Assembly: GCF_035046485.1 (NCBI RefSeq) | Contig: NC_085138.1 | Span: forward strand, 362,393,238 to 362,457,237 | DNA length: 64,000 nt | DNA from: Aedes albopictus | Taxonomy: Eukaryota; Arthropoda; Insecta; Diptera; Culicidae | Direction: 5' to 3' | Part shown: piece after piece, positions 10,401-21,164 of the stretch | Layout of the letters: each line of letters starts with the position of its first letter | Numbering within the stretch: position 1 is the first letter of the stretch | Position numbers and translations under genes: made by a program | The notes under the pieces: generated by a model | Database searches by the model: none | What the model saw: the letters and a program-made list of their open reading frames with translations, nothing else | What the model was told of the DNA's origin: nothing

Positions 10401-11872
10401 TGTCAAATGCAACAATCATTGTCGTATCACGAAACTATACGAAACATGAATAAAAATTTTAAAACCCCAACAAAAAAGGCCCGTAGATGTTCTAAACCTA
10501 GTACTTGACGAAGGTTCAAATCTCTGTCCTTCAATGAAAATCATAGGCATTATTTTACGAATTCTGTAGAAAACTTACGTTACGACCTCTCCATAAAACT
10601 CACCTGACTCCGTCCAAAGCCGTCGAATTCGTACTGCTCCAAAATGTTCGGCACCAACGTCTCGTTGACGTACTTCCGCAGATAGTCCTGCCCCTGCTTT
10701 GCAAAGTCAAGCCACCTGTTCAGCATGAAGCCCCCTTCGTTGCTGGTAATTCCGAACATGATCGGCATATCCTCGATGATGAACGACTTGGACGCGAACA
10801 GCACCCGTGGGTCGTCCATGACGTACCGTTCCATCGCGGGCAAATAGTCGTCCACAATTGGACCCAGGTTGATGGTATAGTTTCCATTGCGGTAGACGTA
10901 CTCGTAAGCCTTGAGAAGGTCATGGACGCTCTTCTGCTGAAGGCATTTGAGCACGTTGCGTCCGATGTCGTAATTGCAGGCCAGGATTTTTACGATTTCA
11001 TCGGATAACCTGCGATCTGTGTTTACTCGGGAGTACGGCGAGAAAATAGTACCGGACATGATGATAGCCTTGGAAAACAGCCCTCGTGCCATGGGACTGA
11101 CCATGTGGGTCATCACATTTGGTCCGCCGGTTGTTCCATGGCCCAGCAGAGTGATCCTGTTGGTATCGCCTCCAAATTTTTGAATGTTGTCCTTGACCCA
11201 AACCAAGGCCAGCTGCTGGTCGAGAAGTCCGAGGTTCCCGGAAGCGTACCTCTGTCCTAGGGATAGCCATCCGAACACATTCGTCCGGTATTGGACCGTG
11301 ACTACGATGATCCCGTCCGACGCGAGATCCAGACCTGTAGCCCGATTGATTGACCAGTCAAAGGCCATCTCTTCACCGGTGATCATGACTAGTACCGGGA
11401 AGCCTCCGTATCGGATGGCCGTCTCCGGCATCCAGATGTTCAGGTACAGACAATCCTCGCTTGTTTCACGGATCTTGTAGTGGCCTTGGGAGTCCACGTC
11501 ATCGTAGCTGTTGTGTTCTAGCTGCGGGCAGATTGGTTTGAAGTCTCGAGCGTACAGGGTTCGATTCCATCCTGGACTCGGCTGAGGGGATGCAAAGCGA
11601 AGGTCGTCCAGTGGAGGCTTCGCGTATGGGATGCCCAAATAGGTGAAGACCGGTATTCGGGATGTTTCCGGGAAGACCTTGAGCTGTGAAAATGTAAAAG
11701 ACTCTTCGTAACAGTGAGTTTCCAATTAAATCAACGATCAGCTTACCCCGACGATCGTCCCCTGACTGAGAACAATGGTGACGTCCTGAATCTGGGCCCA
11801 TACCGCATCATGCGTCGCTAGCAGTAGTATTCCTAGCGCAAACTTGTACAGCAATGATCTAACCACGATCAT
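6477..11872 (-). CDS. Cholinesterase-like membrane adhesion protein without catalytic serine, 4 exons
   Basis: Exons, in transcript order, are 11872-11747, 11683-10604, 7971-7547 and 7482-6477. All junctions have GT/AG ends and keep one frame. The product is 736 residues to a TGA at 6905-6903, or 878 if that codon is read through to the TAG at 6479-6477. It has a signal peptide (1-26), a carboxylesterase/cholinesterase fold, the disulfide pairs Cys94-Cys120 and Cys278-Cys289, and a membrane segment at about 701-724. The nucleophile elbow is GHGTTGG (223-229) instead of G-E-S-A-G, and the oxyanion HGG motif reads TGE. The Glu (358, SNEGG) and His (501, GASHSSD) positions are kept. By family knowledge this is a cholinesterase-like adhesion molecule (neuroligin, gliotactin, glutactin group) acting at the cell surface, probably in cell-cell contact. 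The exact orthologue is not identified. It is not an active esterase. Confidence 0.9.
6480..6902 (-). other. Open 141-codon extension after an in-frame TGA
   Basis: Directly after TGA-CAC the same frame encodes a basic juxtamembrane stretch (HKFFFRSKLFDRKNRSKK), an acidic patch (AADDDEFN), a Ser/Thr run, NNPLYGENFK and a C-terminal YQLSNDHF. This looks like the cytoplasmic tail expected of such an adhesion protein. The codon use resembles the upstream exons and the frame contains no stop. Explanations are stop-codon readthrough (UGA-C is the leakiest context in flies), an assembly or allele error, or a 51-bp in-frame intron (6899-6949, weak sites) removing the TGA. Confidence 0.65.
7547..7971 (-). 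CDS. Exon 3: C-terminal part of the hydrolase-like domain
   Basis: The exon is 425 bp and starts after TTTTTTAG. It continues the frame of exon 2 from FGRSQ into IRETINWRFFDQIP and ends in a split Gly codon (GG|GTAAGA). It includes GGNLYVYLFHHSNS and GASHSSDLPFLMG, the position of the catalytic His in active relatives. The phase and motif order confirm that the 2.6-kb gap before it is an intron. Confidence 0.92.
7972..8360. other. Intron 2, exon-3-proximal part
   Basis: Non-coding intron sequence made of degenerate CCTTGAAATCCC-type words. A palindromic patch around 8302-8345 (GTTCGGCAAGGCCGAC) lies just before the minisatellite. I see no gene. Confidence 0.7.
8361..10398. repeat. 2-kb minisatellite, 11-bp unit AATCCAAATCC, ~185 copies
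   Basis: This is a near-perfect tandem array inside intron 2 of the cholinesterase-like gene. The + strand contains only A, C and T, and the RNA-sense strand has a GG pair every 5-6 bases. Because the unit has no stop in any frame, long open frames (up to 729 codons, 11-residue period) appear on both strands. They are artefacts of the repeat. Rare variant units (AAATAAATCC, AAATTC, AATTCAA) recur in the same order twice, about 884 bp apart. Confidence 0.97.
10399..10603. other. Intron 2, exon-2-proximal part
   Basis: Unique AT-rich intron sequence between the minisatellite and the exon 2 donor. No gene or element is recognised. Confidence 0.7.
10604..11683 (-). CDS. Exon 2: core of the cholinesterase-like domain
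   Basis: This exon holds 360 codons and is phase 0 at both ends (CAG|CTC acceptor, CAG|GTGAGT donor). It carries the family signatures YLGIPYAKPP, SEDCLYLNIW, GNLGLLDQQLAL and GGDTNRITLLGHG. It also carries SPMARGLFSKAI and the Glu-bearing GITSNEGG. The nucleophile Ser is missing from the GHGTTGG elbow. Likely N-glycosylation sites are NRT, NYT and NET. The third-position GC bias contrasts with the AT-rich repeats around it. Confidence 0.93.
11747..11872 (-). CDS. Exon 1: signal peptide of the cholinesterase-like gene
   Basis: This exon holds 42 codons, from ATG at 11872-11870 to GGG|GTAAGC. The first 26 residues form a secretory signal: MIVVRSLLYK start, LGILLLA hydrophobic core, cleavage expected after VWA. 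Then comes the first beta strand of the hydrolase fold (VTIVLSQGTIVG), which continues in exon 2 with LKVFPE, as in cholinesterases. I chose this start because it begins the signal peptide directly. The intron that follows is 63 bp (11684-11746). Confidence 0.88.
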
Positions 11873-13197
11873 GACTTTGCTACTAACAACGATCTCCAAT
11901 TGATAATACGTTGGACCTGATTAGGTTCGACATGCTGACGGCAGATCCCACCTCTGTTGCTCGTCGTCTGTGGGGTGAAAGTGGAAAAGTAGGGGTAGGT
12001 TACTATCGACCATTTATCATATTAACAACGAGTGCGAGTTTCGTAATTGAATACCAGTGTAGAGTTGTGCAAGATGGGCTGGAACTGTGACCCGTACATA
12101 GCAGACTATCATGTGTAGCTATGACGACGTTCAACGATCGGTCACGCATGAGTTCCGGAAATAATTTGCCATAAAGGGAGAAGAGTATGTAGTTAAATGC
12201 TTTTTTTGCGATGTTGTATTATAATAATGGTCTAAGGTCATGATGTGGTCATCAGCGTTATGGTTATTGGAAGATACAGTATTGAAACAGTCGAATCTCT
12301 TTTTAGTTCGAAAATCATTTACCTCTAAGCACAAAATGGTTTTAAAAACTTTTATCTGATTAAACATTGTGTAATTTTGCAAACCATTCATGTGCAGTAA
12401 ATTAACTAACCAAAAAAACCTGAAAGTAACGGTTGTTCAGCTTCTGTTTTTGCAACCACGCGGTAAGTATCATTAGCATGAGAACAATATGCCCCGCATG
12501 CAATTATGGTGAAGTAACATAGAACATTCACGGGGTCGCTACCGCGTAGTTTGAGTGAGCAAAGCATAACAGCAAATAAATAAGCAAGCAGGTAAGTTCT
12601 AAAGGGAAGTAATTCAAAACAGGTGACAATAAATAAACCAAGCCGGCGGATTCTGAACATACGGCCGGTAGTTACTCCGCTGTGCGATCATTTCCATCGC
12701 GTGTTGTTAACGATGTTCACTTGCGATTGTAAAGTACGTTGGATAAAATTAGTAACGAGGGGTCTATCGAAGAACGAAGGTCTTTTAATTCAAATGTTTA
12801 TGCATCCAGCAAATTGATAATAAAATTAGTTAGAATGTAACCCATATGTTATGATTTCATCATAGTATGTATATTGTATATAGAGGGGGTTTTTTTTCCT
12901 GACCTAAAAAATTCTTGGATTCGGGATATCTCGGAATTTCGGGATGTATTTCTTTTTTTTTCTCAATCTGCTATAAAAGTCTACTCTAAGACTCGCAATG
13001 CATTTTACTCAAACAGTTAAGTTTTGAAAACTTATGCTGGTAATAATAATTAATAACTTAATTCATTCGTGATTCGTTGTCTTCGTTAAAAATATTCATA
13101 GCTTTTATTTAGAAAACAATTAAGTGTGAGATTCGCTCACAACGTGCCGCTTGTATTCTTGGGAGTCGAAAGTTTGATCTAAGCGTAGTATATCTTC
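11873..13197. other. Upstream region of the cholinesterase-like gene
   Basis: The promoter and 5' UTR of the minus-strand gene should lie here, but I cannot place a start site with confidence. No coding region is supported. A run of Ts with AT-rich sequence near 12880-12960 has no recognisable ends. Confidence 0.45.
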
Positions 13198-13228
13198 TCT
13201 AGAGTTTCTAGAGGCAATTTCTTTATGA

Positions 13229-13894
13229 CGGGCTTGACGGGCTAGGTGGTCTAGTGGCTACCGCTTCTGATTCGTATGCAGAAGGTCTTGGTTCAATCTC
13301 TGGCCCGTCACTTTCCTCCTACTTTGTATCTTTCTATATTCTTTCTCCCTCCTATCTACTATACAACTTCTGTATAATCATATGTTCATAGCCATCGCTG
13401 GAACAAGAAACGGTTAAAGAGCCGTTTTACTTCCATCCTTACTTTCACAGCACAGTGTCAATCTATCTATTCCATAACGCCTAAGAGTTATGAAATCAAA
13501 ACGAACTGTGCCGCACATTTTCAGTATAATAAAACACACAATTCATCCTACGCCTGGCATCCACGCACCAATGTGTGAACCCTTTGCCAACTATATCCCA
13601 CCAACACTTCGACATCCGCATGAATTTGTGCAGACGCAGAGGTATATTCGGTCTGATGTGGATACAAACGATTGCAATCAAAACTTCCTTCCCCTTCCCC
13701 ACATTGATCTGCAACCTGACGTGGCAGGCGCCATTGTCGTCTAAAAATAGATGATCACCAACACCCAGAATGCCTGCACACTGAAGATGCCTGCTAGTCC
13801 CCGACAGATAATCTCATTGGTTCCTTGTGTGAGTGTAGCTGGTCTGGCTGGCGATACTGGAGTTGCATCCACGGGCAGTCAATCAAGCTCAAGC
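13229..13894 (+). mobile_element. tRNA-derived SINE (family A), longest copy
   Basis: The head has a tRNA-like A box (GGTCTAGTGGCTACC) and B box (GGTTCAATCTC). The body is shared with the copies at 26396 and 27084: CCTACTTTGTATCTTTCTAT, CATATGTTCATAG, CAGCACAGTGT and GCGAACTGTGCC variants. It is flanked by direct repeats of about 30 bases (CTCTAGAGTTTCTAGAGG and onward) at 13198-13228 and 13895-13926. The homology ends are less certain than these flanks. Confidence 0.75.
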
Positions 13895-14311
13895 TCTAGA
13901 GTTTCTAGAGGCAATTCCTTTATGATTTGTTTCAGTAATTTCTTAGGGAACATCTTCCTATTTTCCAGAATTTTCTTGACAGAGCTCAGAAGGAATTCTT
14001 CGACCTATCTTGACGCTGTAGAAAGTTTTTGCTAGTAATCGGTCAAGAAATTTCATGAGCGATTCCTTTCGAAATTGGTAGGAAATCTTTCAGCATTATT
14101 TTTTGGAAAGTGTCCCGCTATTATTTTGAACTAGTTTATTTGTGGACGCAGTAGCGCCCGTGGCAAGTTATTTTTCAATATAAACGGTTCATGTGTTATT
14201 CACGCTTGTAGATTTTAAATAAGAAAAGCATTACATTTTTCTACGTTTTGAATAGAGTTTTTTTTGTGAATTCAATGCAGCTTATATTTACATCTAAAAA
14301 TACTTCGGTGA

Positions 14312-14741
14312 AGTCACCGGACAGACAAACAGGGCTATCTGTGTTATTTCCAGCAACTGCTGCGTTCGGTTGTCTAAGAGTGACAGATTCTTTTCTGCAT
14401 TAAAATAATCAAAATTTTCAGCGTCTCTTGTCTGTGTGTGTGTTTTTTTTCATAAAATGCTGTGTCTGGTTGTCTATGGTTGTCACTGGTTTTGTTTTCT
14501 GCATCTGAGAGTATGAAAGCATTTTGAAGTGTCAAATATTAAAAAAAATCAAAATTTTCAACGTCTGTTGTCTGTGATTTTTTCATCAAATGTTGTGTCT
14601 GGTTGTCTATGGTTGCCACTGGTTTTGTTCTCTGCATCTGATACTAAAAAAGAATTGAAGAGCCAAAATTTTATTTTTTGTGAGAATTTCCCCGCGTGCT
14701 GCATCTGGTTGGCTAGTCACCGGACAGACAAACAGGGCTAT
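14312..14741. repeat. Tandem repeat (~160 bp) bracketed by a 27-bp direct repeat
   Basis: At least two diverged copies of a unit with CAAAATTTTCA(G/A)CGTCT, TTGTCTGTG and TGTCTGGTTGTCTATGGTTG lie at about 14408-14700. The cassette is bracketed by identical 27-bp copies of AGTCACCGGACAGACAAACA + GGGCTAT at 14312-14338 and 14715-14741. There is no coding potential. Confidence 0.75.
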
Positions 14742-16117
14742 TCTATATATGAGAAATTGACTTTGTTTGTTCTCTGGAACTTCCAAATTTGCTTCTGGAA
14801 TTTTCTCCTAAATTTATTTGACCATTTGTTGGTTATTTTTTTGGAAAATTTTCAGCACTTTCTTTCCACTCCTTTATGAAATGCTTCGGCTATGGCTATG
14901 GAAACTCATTCATTTCGAAAATTATTGTCTGAAATATTCAATTGCTTTTAAAATTTATCTGGAAACTCCTACGGGGTTTCCTTTGGGTTTAGCTTCGGAT
15001 TTTTTTTTTTTGGGAATTTCGCCGGCCAGCGCCTTGGTAACTTCTCTGGAAATTATTTTCGTAATTTTCCTTCAATTTTTAGAAATATATTCGGAACCTC
15101 GTTTGAAAATAACTTCATTAAGGAGAAACATCAAAGGATTCAAATATGGCTGCCACAATGGCCGACTTGGACCTCACGTTTTCAAAAGCACCAATCATAA
15201 AAATTCGTAAACAAATGCGTTCGCTTATTACAAGTGACCAAAGCCAGGTTAAACAAGTGCGACTTTGTTTGATGCTTCATTCATCTGATTTGTGCCTTTT
15301 AAGTTTGTATGAAAAATTGCAATGGGATCTTTTTACGTTTCACCTTAATGCGATCGTGAATTTCTCAGGCATTATTTTTTTTGAAGCTTTCGCCGGCTAT
15401 TTCTTTGGAAATAGTGTCAACAATTTTTTTCTTTTTTCCGTCTCAAAGTTTCAAAATTGACAAAAGATTATTTTCAGTGTTAAACTCAAAGGAATTTTCA
15501 AATTCAAAGGCAATTTTAGAGAATGCAGAGGAAATCTTAAAGGAGTTGACGGATTGATTCGGAAAGGAATTTCCAAAGGAAATTTCAAAGATGAAAGAAA
15601 AGTTCTCAATGAGTGTTACAATGGAATTGCATAGAGAAATCAAAAATAAATTGTCTAAGAATTCTCAAAGGCATAAATAAAGTGGATGGAAATTTAAAAT
15701 TGTCGGGTTAATTCTCAAATAAATTCCCAAAAAAACTGAAGGCAAAATCAAAGAATCATCAAAATAACAATTTGCAGAGTAAATAATCGAAGTTATTTCT
15801 AGAGGAAATAACGTAAACATTTCCATAGGAATAACCTTATCATTTTTCGAAACCAATTTTCAAAGAAACAAAGGATTCCCAAAGGCATTGTTAAATGAAT
15901 TCCCAGAGATAACTCCCAGTGACATTCCAAAAACTAAAATTAGGTAATTTCATAAGGAATTACCGAAGGAGTCTCTTTATCCCTTTCGTGACGGACCATA
16001 AAAGAATGATTATCTCAAATTTTCTCTCATAAACTTAACGTCCTCTAGAATAAAACTTTCTTTACTTCGGCTACTTTATCCACCTATGCACTTTTTGGGG
16101 TCAAATTAGGACCAGCA
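14742..16117. other. AT-rich degenerate repeat DNA, no gene seen
   Basis: Short open frames occur here but consist of Phe/Lys/Ser/Asn-rich low-complexity sequence derived from GGAATTTC-type words, especially at 15440-15960. No motif supports a gene. Confidence 0.5.
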
Positions 16118-16504
16118 AATTGCCTACTTTTAGGCGTTTTTTGGTACAGAAGATTTATTGTAACTATTAAATCACTGCAAAGTGTTAGTTTGTAGAAATT
16201 TAGACGTATACTTTTCAATCTAGGAACACGAGATCAGCTTGACAGGGTATTCAAATCATAGAAGTGAATAAAAAGAAGATAATAAGAACAGCAAATCCCT
16301 GTTCCAATCTAATTCATGATTTCGATAATATGGAGTAATATTTTTCACCCAAGTATTCAAAGTTCCTTAAAAAACTCGTACAAGCTGATATTGTGTTCCT
16401 TGAGTTGAAATTATACGTCTAAGTTTTTACAAACTAACACTTTTTAGTGATTTAATAATTAAAATCAATCTTCTATACCATAAAACGCCTAAGAATAGGC
16501 AATT
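16118..16504. mobile_element. Foldback MITE, ~390 bp
   Basis: The left arm begins AATTGCCTACTTTTAGGCG. The right arm ends CGCCTAAGAATAGGCAATT. The arms stay complementary inward through TTAAATCACT / AGTGATTTAA and GTTAGTTTGTA / TACAAACTAAC, roughly 100 bp with small differences. No clear target duplication was found. It is non-coding. Confidence 0.7.
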
Positions 16505-18072
16505 ACCGATGGAACTTGGACTGCCTTGGGGACGGAACAGCACAATTGTGCTGGTCCCACTTTGACCACCCAGAAGTCTTGTGCTTTTCAATAAAGCACC
16601 ACTTTTTCTTCGCCGTTTTGCAGAACTACCGTCGTGCGGGGCTACTTTTGAAATGCGGGGCTACTTTGGACACTTTTGAACCTGGATTTTTTGAATTCGA
16701 AATATGGTTCAAATCTATTTGATGTCTTTGGGACTATTATGAAGCAAAAGTTTTCCCTCCATTTGGTTGAAATTATTTTCCAAACAGACCGTTTATTGCT
16801 TGTCAGGACGCGAAAAAACATCGAATGAATCAATAAAATATACATAAGGTATCAGAATATTTGGTCTGTAAGCATTGTTTCTACAGTTCATAAATTTCAA
16901 AGGGTTAATCAATTCATTCAAAATATATCAACGTAGCATATGCAATCGAATATTTGTATCGTTATACATTATAAATGACCATTTCACCCAAAAAATAAAC
17001 CTTGAATTTGCAATGCAATTTTGTTATAGATAAAAATGTCCAAAGTAGCCCCCATCCGGTTCTTTATGAGATGTGTCCGATTGGTGTATGAACAACTTTT
17101 TTGATTATTGATGGATTTAGTTCAAATTTTGTATACAACCTACATACATACTCACGATTATTATGTGTAAAAATTGTAGAAATCTATTCACTACTCTGGG
17201 AGTTATAATGTCATAAAGTTGAAAAACCATGAAAAAGTGTAAAAAGAAGCCCTGCACGACGGTACTCTTTTTCTATCGATTTTTATCTTTGCATACCTGG
17301 ATTAAACAAATATCTATAAAAATACGACAGATATAGTTTTTTCAACTTCTAGGGTGATTGCTTACTTTTTGCTTATCTTTTCGTGGCGTTTTTTATAAAC
17401 AATTCCAATCAAAGCTGTAGCTCAGAAATACAAGTTAGAGTAATAACTCAATCATAAAAAATATTTACATCCCATATTTTCAGGAAAAACAATTGAAAAA
17501 AATGTGTAAAACCTATGCCGAAAAACAGCACGATTGTGCTGGTTCGTCACGAAAGGGATATAAATTACCGAAGGAAACAGAAAAAACATAATGGTAGAAT
17601 CCCCGAAGATATTGCTGAATGGGCTGCTAAGGTAATTGATAATGGAATTTCGAAAGTGGCAGGAAAAATATTTAAAAAAAGTTCCCAGATGAGTCGCCTG
17701 ATAATACCGCCTGATAATAATAGCCGAATCAATGAAAAATATGATGGAGCTCTCGAAGGAATTTCTGATTCAATTACCAAAACCAGCTCCAAAAGAAATT
17801 GCCGAAAAATTATACAAAGAAATGTTAGAGAAAATATCTAAGAAATTTCTTAAGCAATTACTGGAAAAACTCTCAGAACAGTTATGAAAGCTTCTACTTT
17901 CCTGAGCAGACTCTGCACTCTGCAGACACCAGTACCCTTTTAAAAGGTTCAGAACTAGGGAAAAAGACTTTTTTGCCTTTCTCGTACACCAAAGTGTACT
18001 GAAAGGCTATATGTTCACTCAAATACCAATCGACTCAGTTCGACGAATTGAGATGATGTCTGTAGGTATGTA
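16505..18072. other. Intergenic with a recurrent CAGCAC(A/G)ATTGTGCTG palindrome; no gene seen
   Basis: The palindromic 16-mer occurs at about 16538 and 17527, and again at about 39754. At the last two it is followed by the same flank, TCACGAAAGGGATA. The sequence at 16640-17260 is AT-rich. The open frame at 17515-17841 is Lys/Ile/Asn-rich and looks like degenerate repeat, not a gene. Confidence 0.45.
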
Positions 18073-19243
18073 CTGGGGATAGACAAAATGATCGGGACAG
18101 GCAAAATTTTCCCTTCTAAAAAAACTGTAACCTTTCGAAAAGTGCATCAAATATTCTCTGTAAGTGGATCAACTAGTTGTGTATCAGTGGACAAAATTTG
18201 AAAAAGATCGGGCTATTCTGCACGAAGTTATAATGATTCTAGAAAAAGGTATATTTATCCGATAGCCAACTTTCAGCTGTTATATCTCCGGTTTCAATGA
18301 ACTAAATGCAATGAAATTTTGACCATTTACCACTTATATAATGAGCTCTGAAAAACGTTTGACTCAACTTGAAATTATTCACAAGAGAAAAAGTTATAGC
18401 GATTTTATTTTATGATTTTTTAGTAAATTAGTCTATTTTTAATATGCATCCCATTACTTTTCCAATGAATTGCCGGCTATGTTGTTACGTCCTTTCAAAA
18501 CATATTTATATTCAAGACAATCAGAGGGAATATAAATGAACTATAATTAGCATCTTGAATTTTGAAACGATGTTAAAATTTAAGAAAATTTGGAGTTTTA
18601 TTAGAAAAATAATCTAATCGTTATAATTTTCTTCCGTGTTAGGAATTTTAGGTTAAGTCAAAAGTTTTTCAAAGTTCATTATATAAGTCATAAATGGTCA
18701 AAATTTCATTGCATTCAGTTCATTGAATCCGGAGATATAACAGTTCAAAGTTGGCTATCGGATAAATATACCTTTTTCTAGAATCTTTATAACTTCGTGA
18801 AGAATAGCCCGACTTTTTCCAAAGTTTGTCCACTGATACACAACTAGTTGATCCTTCTTCTTCTTCTTCTGTATGGCTCTACGTTCCCACTGGAACTTGG
18901 CCTGCCTATCTTCAACTTAGTGTTCTTTGAGCACTTCCACAGTTATTAATTGGAGGGCTTTCTTTGCCAGCCATTGCATGAATTTGTACCTTCTGAGGCA
19001 AGCACAATGATACACTATGCCCAGGGAGTCGAGAAAATGTTCCCGACCGGAACGGGAATCAAACCCGCCGTCTCCGGATTGGCGATCCATAGCCTTAATC
19101 ACTAGGCTAACTGGAGACCCAGTTGATCCACTTACAGTAAATATTTGAGAATATTGGATGCACTTTTCGAAAAATTACAGCTATTTGAATATTTTTTGAG
19201 ATGGGAAAATTTTGCCTGTCCCGATCATTTTGTCTATCCCCTG
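18073..19243. mobile_element. TA-duplicating foldback element, copy 1
   Basis: Terminal inverted repeats start CTGGGGATAGACAAAATGAT and end with its near complement ATCATTTTGTCTATCCCCTG, flanked by TA on both sides. Long subterminal arms (GGAGATATAACAG, GGCTATCGGATAAATATACC and others) are inverted across the element for about 330 bp. The TA duplication suggests a Tc1/mariner-type non-autonomous element. A 266-bp SINE is inserted in the right arm. There is no transposase frame. Confidence 0.85.
18855..19120 (-). mobile_element. Feilai-like tRNA-derived SINE nested in the foldback element
   Basis: Read on the minus strand it has a tRNA-like head: A box near TTAGCCTAGTGATTAAGG, B box GGTTTGATTCC. 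Then come a body with TTAATAACTGTGGAAGTGCT and a (GAA)n tail. A perfect 9-bp duplication AGTTGATCC (18846-18854, 19121-19129) shows a target-primed insertion. The Feilai name is by resemblance of the body, not by database match. Confidence 0.85.
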
Positions 19244-19479
19244 TATGTATGTCTGTGCGAAAAAAAGTTCACTCACTTTTAAGGCACTTTCCATTGGCCG
19301 ATTTTTACAATTTTAGCACGAATCGAACCGGAATTTTACCCCATTGCTTGCCATTGAAAATGGTCCGGATCGATCAAGACGTTCCGGAGTTATGGCCGTA
19401 TAAGTTATCCGGTCCAGCACCGACGAAACAGGCCATATTTAAAACTGAACCAGGCTCTATTATGCGACACATCAAACTG

Positions 19480-19740
19480 CGTGGGTGACGAATTTTGTGC
19501 GGAAATCAACATTGGAGACCAGAAATATTCAAGACGGCGGATGTCTAATTGGGTTTTAGGCTCTAAAACCATGCAATATGAATATACATATTTAGTATGG
19601 GGAAGATGTCTTGAGTCCAAAAATGGTAACCAGAATATACAAAATGGCGGTATAAAATCCAAGACGGTGGCTCAAAATTCAAGATGGCGGCTGTTAAATA
19701 AGGTTTTAGATTCTAAAATCATGCAACATATATTTGGTAT
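19480..19740. repeat. Dispersed CAAGATGGCGGC-type repeat
   Basis: Words such as CAAGATGGCGGC, CAAGACGGTGGC and AAAATGGCGGT recur with TTTTAGG(C/T)TCTAAAA blocks. A related copy lies at 21165-21450. These look like parts of one degenerate interspersed element. The ends are not defined. Confidence 0.55.
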
Positions 19741-19746
19741 GTGGAT

Positions 19747-19910
19747 ATTTTTTGTCTGTATTTACGAGATTTTTAACCCAAGGCTAGTTCATCTCAGGAC
19801 CCACACTTTACTTTCCCACTCACATTTTTGTGAGTTTGTCTGGAGTGGGGTTTGATCCCAGGTTCTCGGGCGTGATAGTCACGTGCTTTAACCTTTAGAC
19901 CAGGTCCGCT
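19747..19910 (-). mobile_element. tRNA-derived SINE (family B), copy 1
   Basis: On the minus strand it starts with GCGGACCTGGTCTAAAGG, has an A/B-box tRNA-like head (B box GGGATCAAACCCC) and ends in a short A-rich tail. It matches the copy at 29087-29268 over its full length with scattered differences. Family B resembles tRNA-Asp in its head, which is my inference. Confidence 0.75.
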
Positions 19911-19933
19911 TCACTTGGGGAAGATGTCTGTAA

Positions 19934-20162
19934 TCTGTATCATTAGTGTTACTTGTATTTTTCATATTTTTAACAGTACTTTCCACACACATCGGGTTGA
20001 AAAAAATCAAATTGCACATTTGATAAAAACGATTTGCTTTATTTTCAAATCGTTTATTTGCAAATCGTTTTTTCAAATGTGCAATTTGATTATTTTCAAC
20101 CCGATGTGTGTGAAAAGTACTGTTAAAAATATGAAAAATACAAGTAACACTAATGATACAGA
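19934..20162. repeat. Near-perfect palindrome, ~105-bp arms
   Basis: The left arm (TCTGTATCATTAGTGTTACT onward) and the right arm (ending AGTAACACTAATGATACAGA) are about 97% complementary, separated by roughly 20 bases of CAAATCG-type repeats. Any transcript would fold into a long hairpin. It may be a MITE, but no target duplication is evident. Confidence 0.9.
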
Positions 20163-21164
20163 CGATGGTACTTCAAAACATGTATTGTTTATCCGGTTGG
20201 AATCAAGACAGCCATTCAATCTAAAATTGCCATTTTCTTGGTCCACAAGTGTCGCAAATGTTGCGCATCTAGTGCGCTGTATTGCTGACAACAACGGGAA
20301 GGATGCGCACTACTTTTGACATGATTCAAAAACGTCACGAGTTCAAACAGTTATATTCTAAAGTAATTTTATCAGAAATTGCCTGACCATCTGATAGTTA
20401 ACAATATGAAATCAAAATCATCAAAAAATATTCTGTTTGGTAAGCACAAAGCTCAAAAATGTTGTAAAATATTTTCGAAAATTACGCAATGCAGTTTAAA
20501 TTACTGCGAGCATCTTAATTATTATTTTTTTTATTTATTTTTCTTGCATTACAGGCAAAATAATAAGTTTATGCCTTCTATCTAAAACACCTTTCCCACT
20601 ATTGCCCACGAGAGTTTCCACCCTCAAGAGATAGTAAAAAGTCTAATCTTTCACCTACCGACTGAGCCATCTGCGCCATTTTGCGCCGGAAATAGTTACT
20701 TAAGGTGAAAGTACACCTTAAAATGTGATAAATTTGCCTATAACTTTTTTGTTTTAAGATATAATGACTTAACATCTTTGGAAGAAATGTGTATTTTGAC
20801 GTCCTGAACAAGTTTGTAGAAGGTCACAAAACTGTAGGATTTTACCTGTTAAAGCTACACTGAAATAAAGTAGTTTTAGGGGTACTTCGCACAAAACGCT
20901 CCATATCGGTTTTCGAGATCTTTGATATGTTCTACGAAGTTTTTTCTCTTGTTATGAACTACAACTTTGCCGCAAACGTCAAACCTCTAAAAAATTTTTT
21001 GAAGAAATAAAATTTTTATCTCATTTCTAGGGGGATTAATCATTTATTACATTTTCTCAGAAGACGCCTTTTAACATGCAGAAAAACTTTGTAGAACACG
21101 CCAAACCTCTAGAACCAACCTAAAAAAAGTTATTTAATTTTGATCGCAAAATCATCGAATTGGA
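20163..21164. other. Intergenic, no gene seen
   Basis: AT-rich sequence. A tRNA-like scrap (CACCTACCGACTGAGCCATC near 20650-20690, minus sense) may be an old SINE head. No coding region is supported. Confidence 0.4.

Noticed and set aside
8264..10453. Long open frames (729 codons on +, 569 and 376 on -) with an 11-residue repeat
   Set aside because: They arise from a stop-free 11-bp minisatellite inside an intron of a well-supported gene. All frames on both strands are open.
13238..13310. tRNA gene at the head of the family A SINE
   Set aside because: A and B boxes are present but no full cloverleaf could be drawn, and the sequence is repeated with a SINE body.
17515..17841. 108-codon frame
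   Set aside because: Lys/Ile/Asn-rich degenerate repeat with no motif. The opposite strand is also open.
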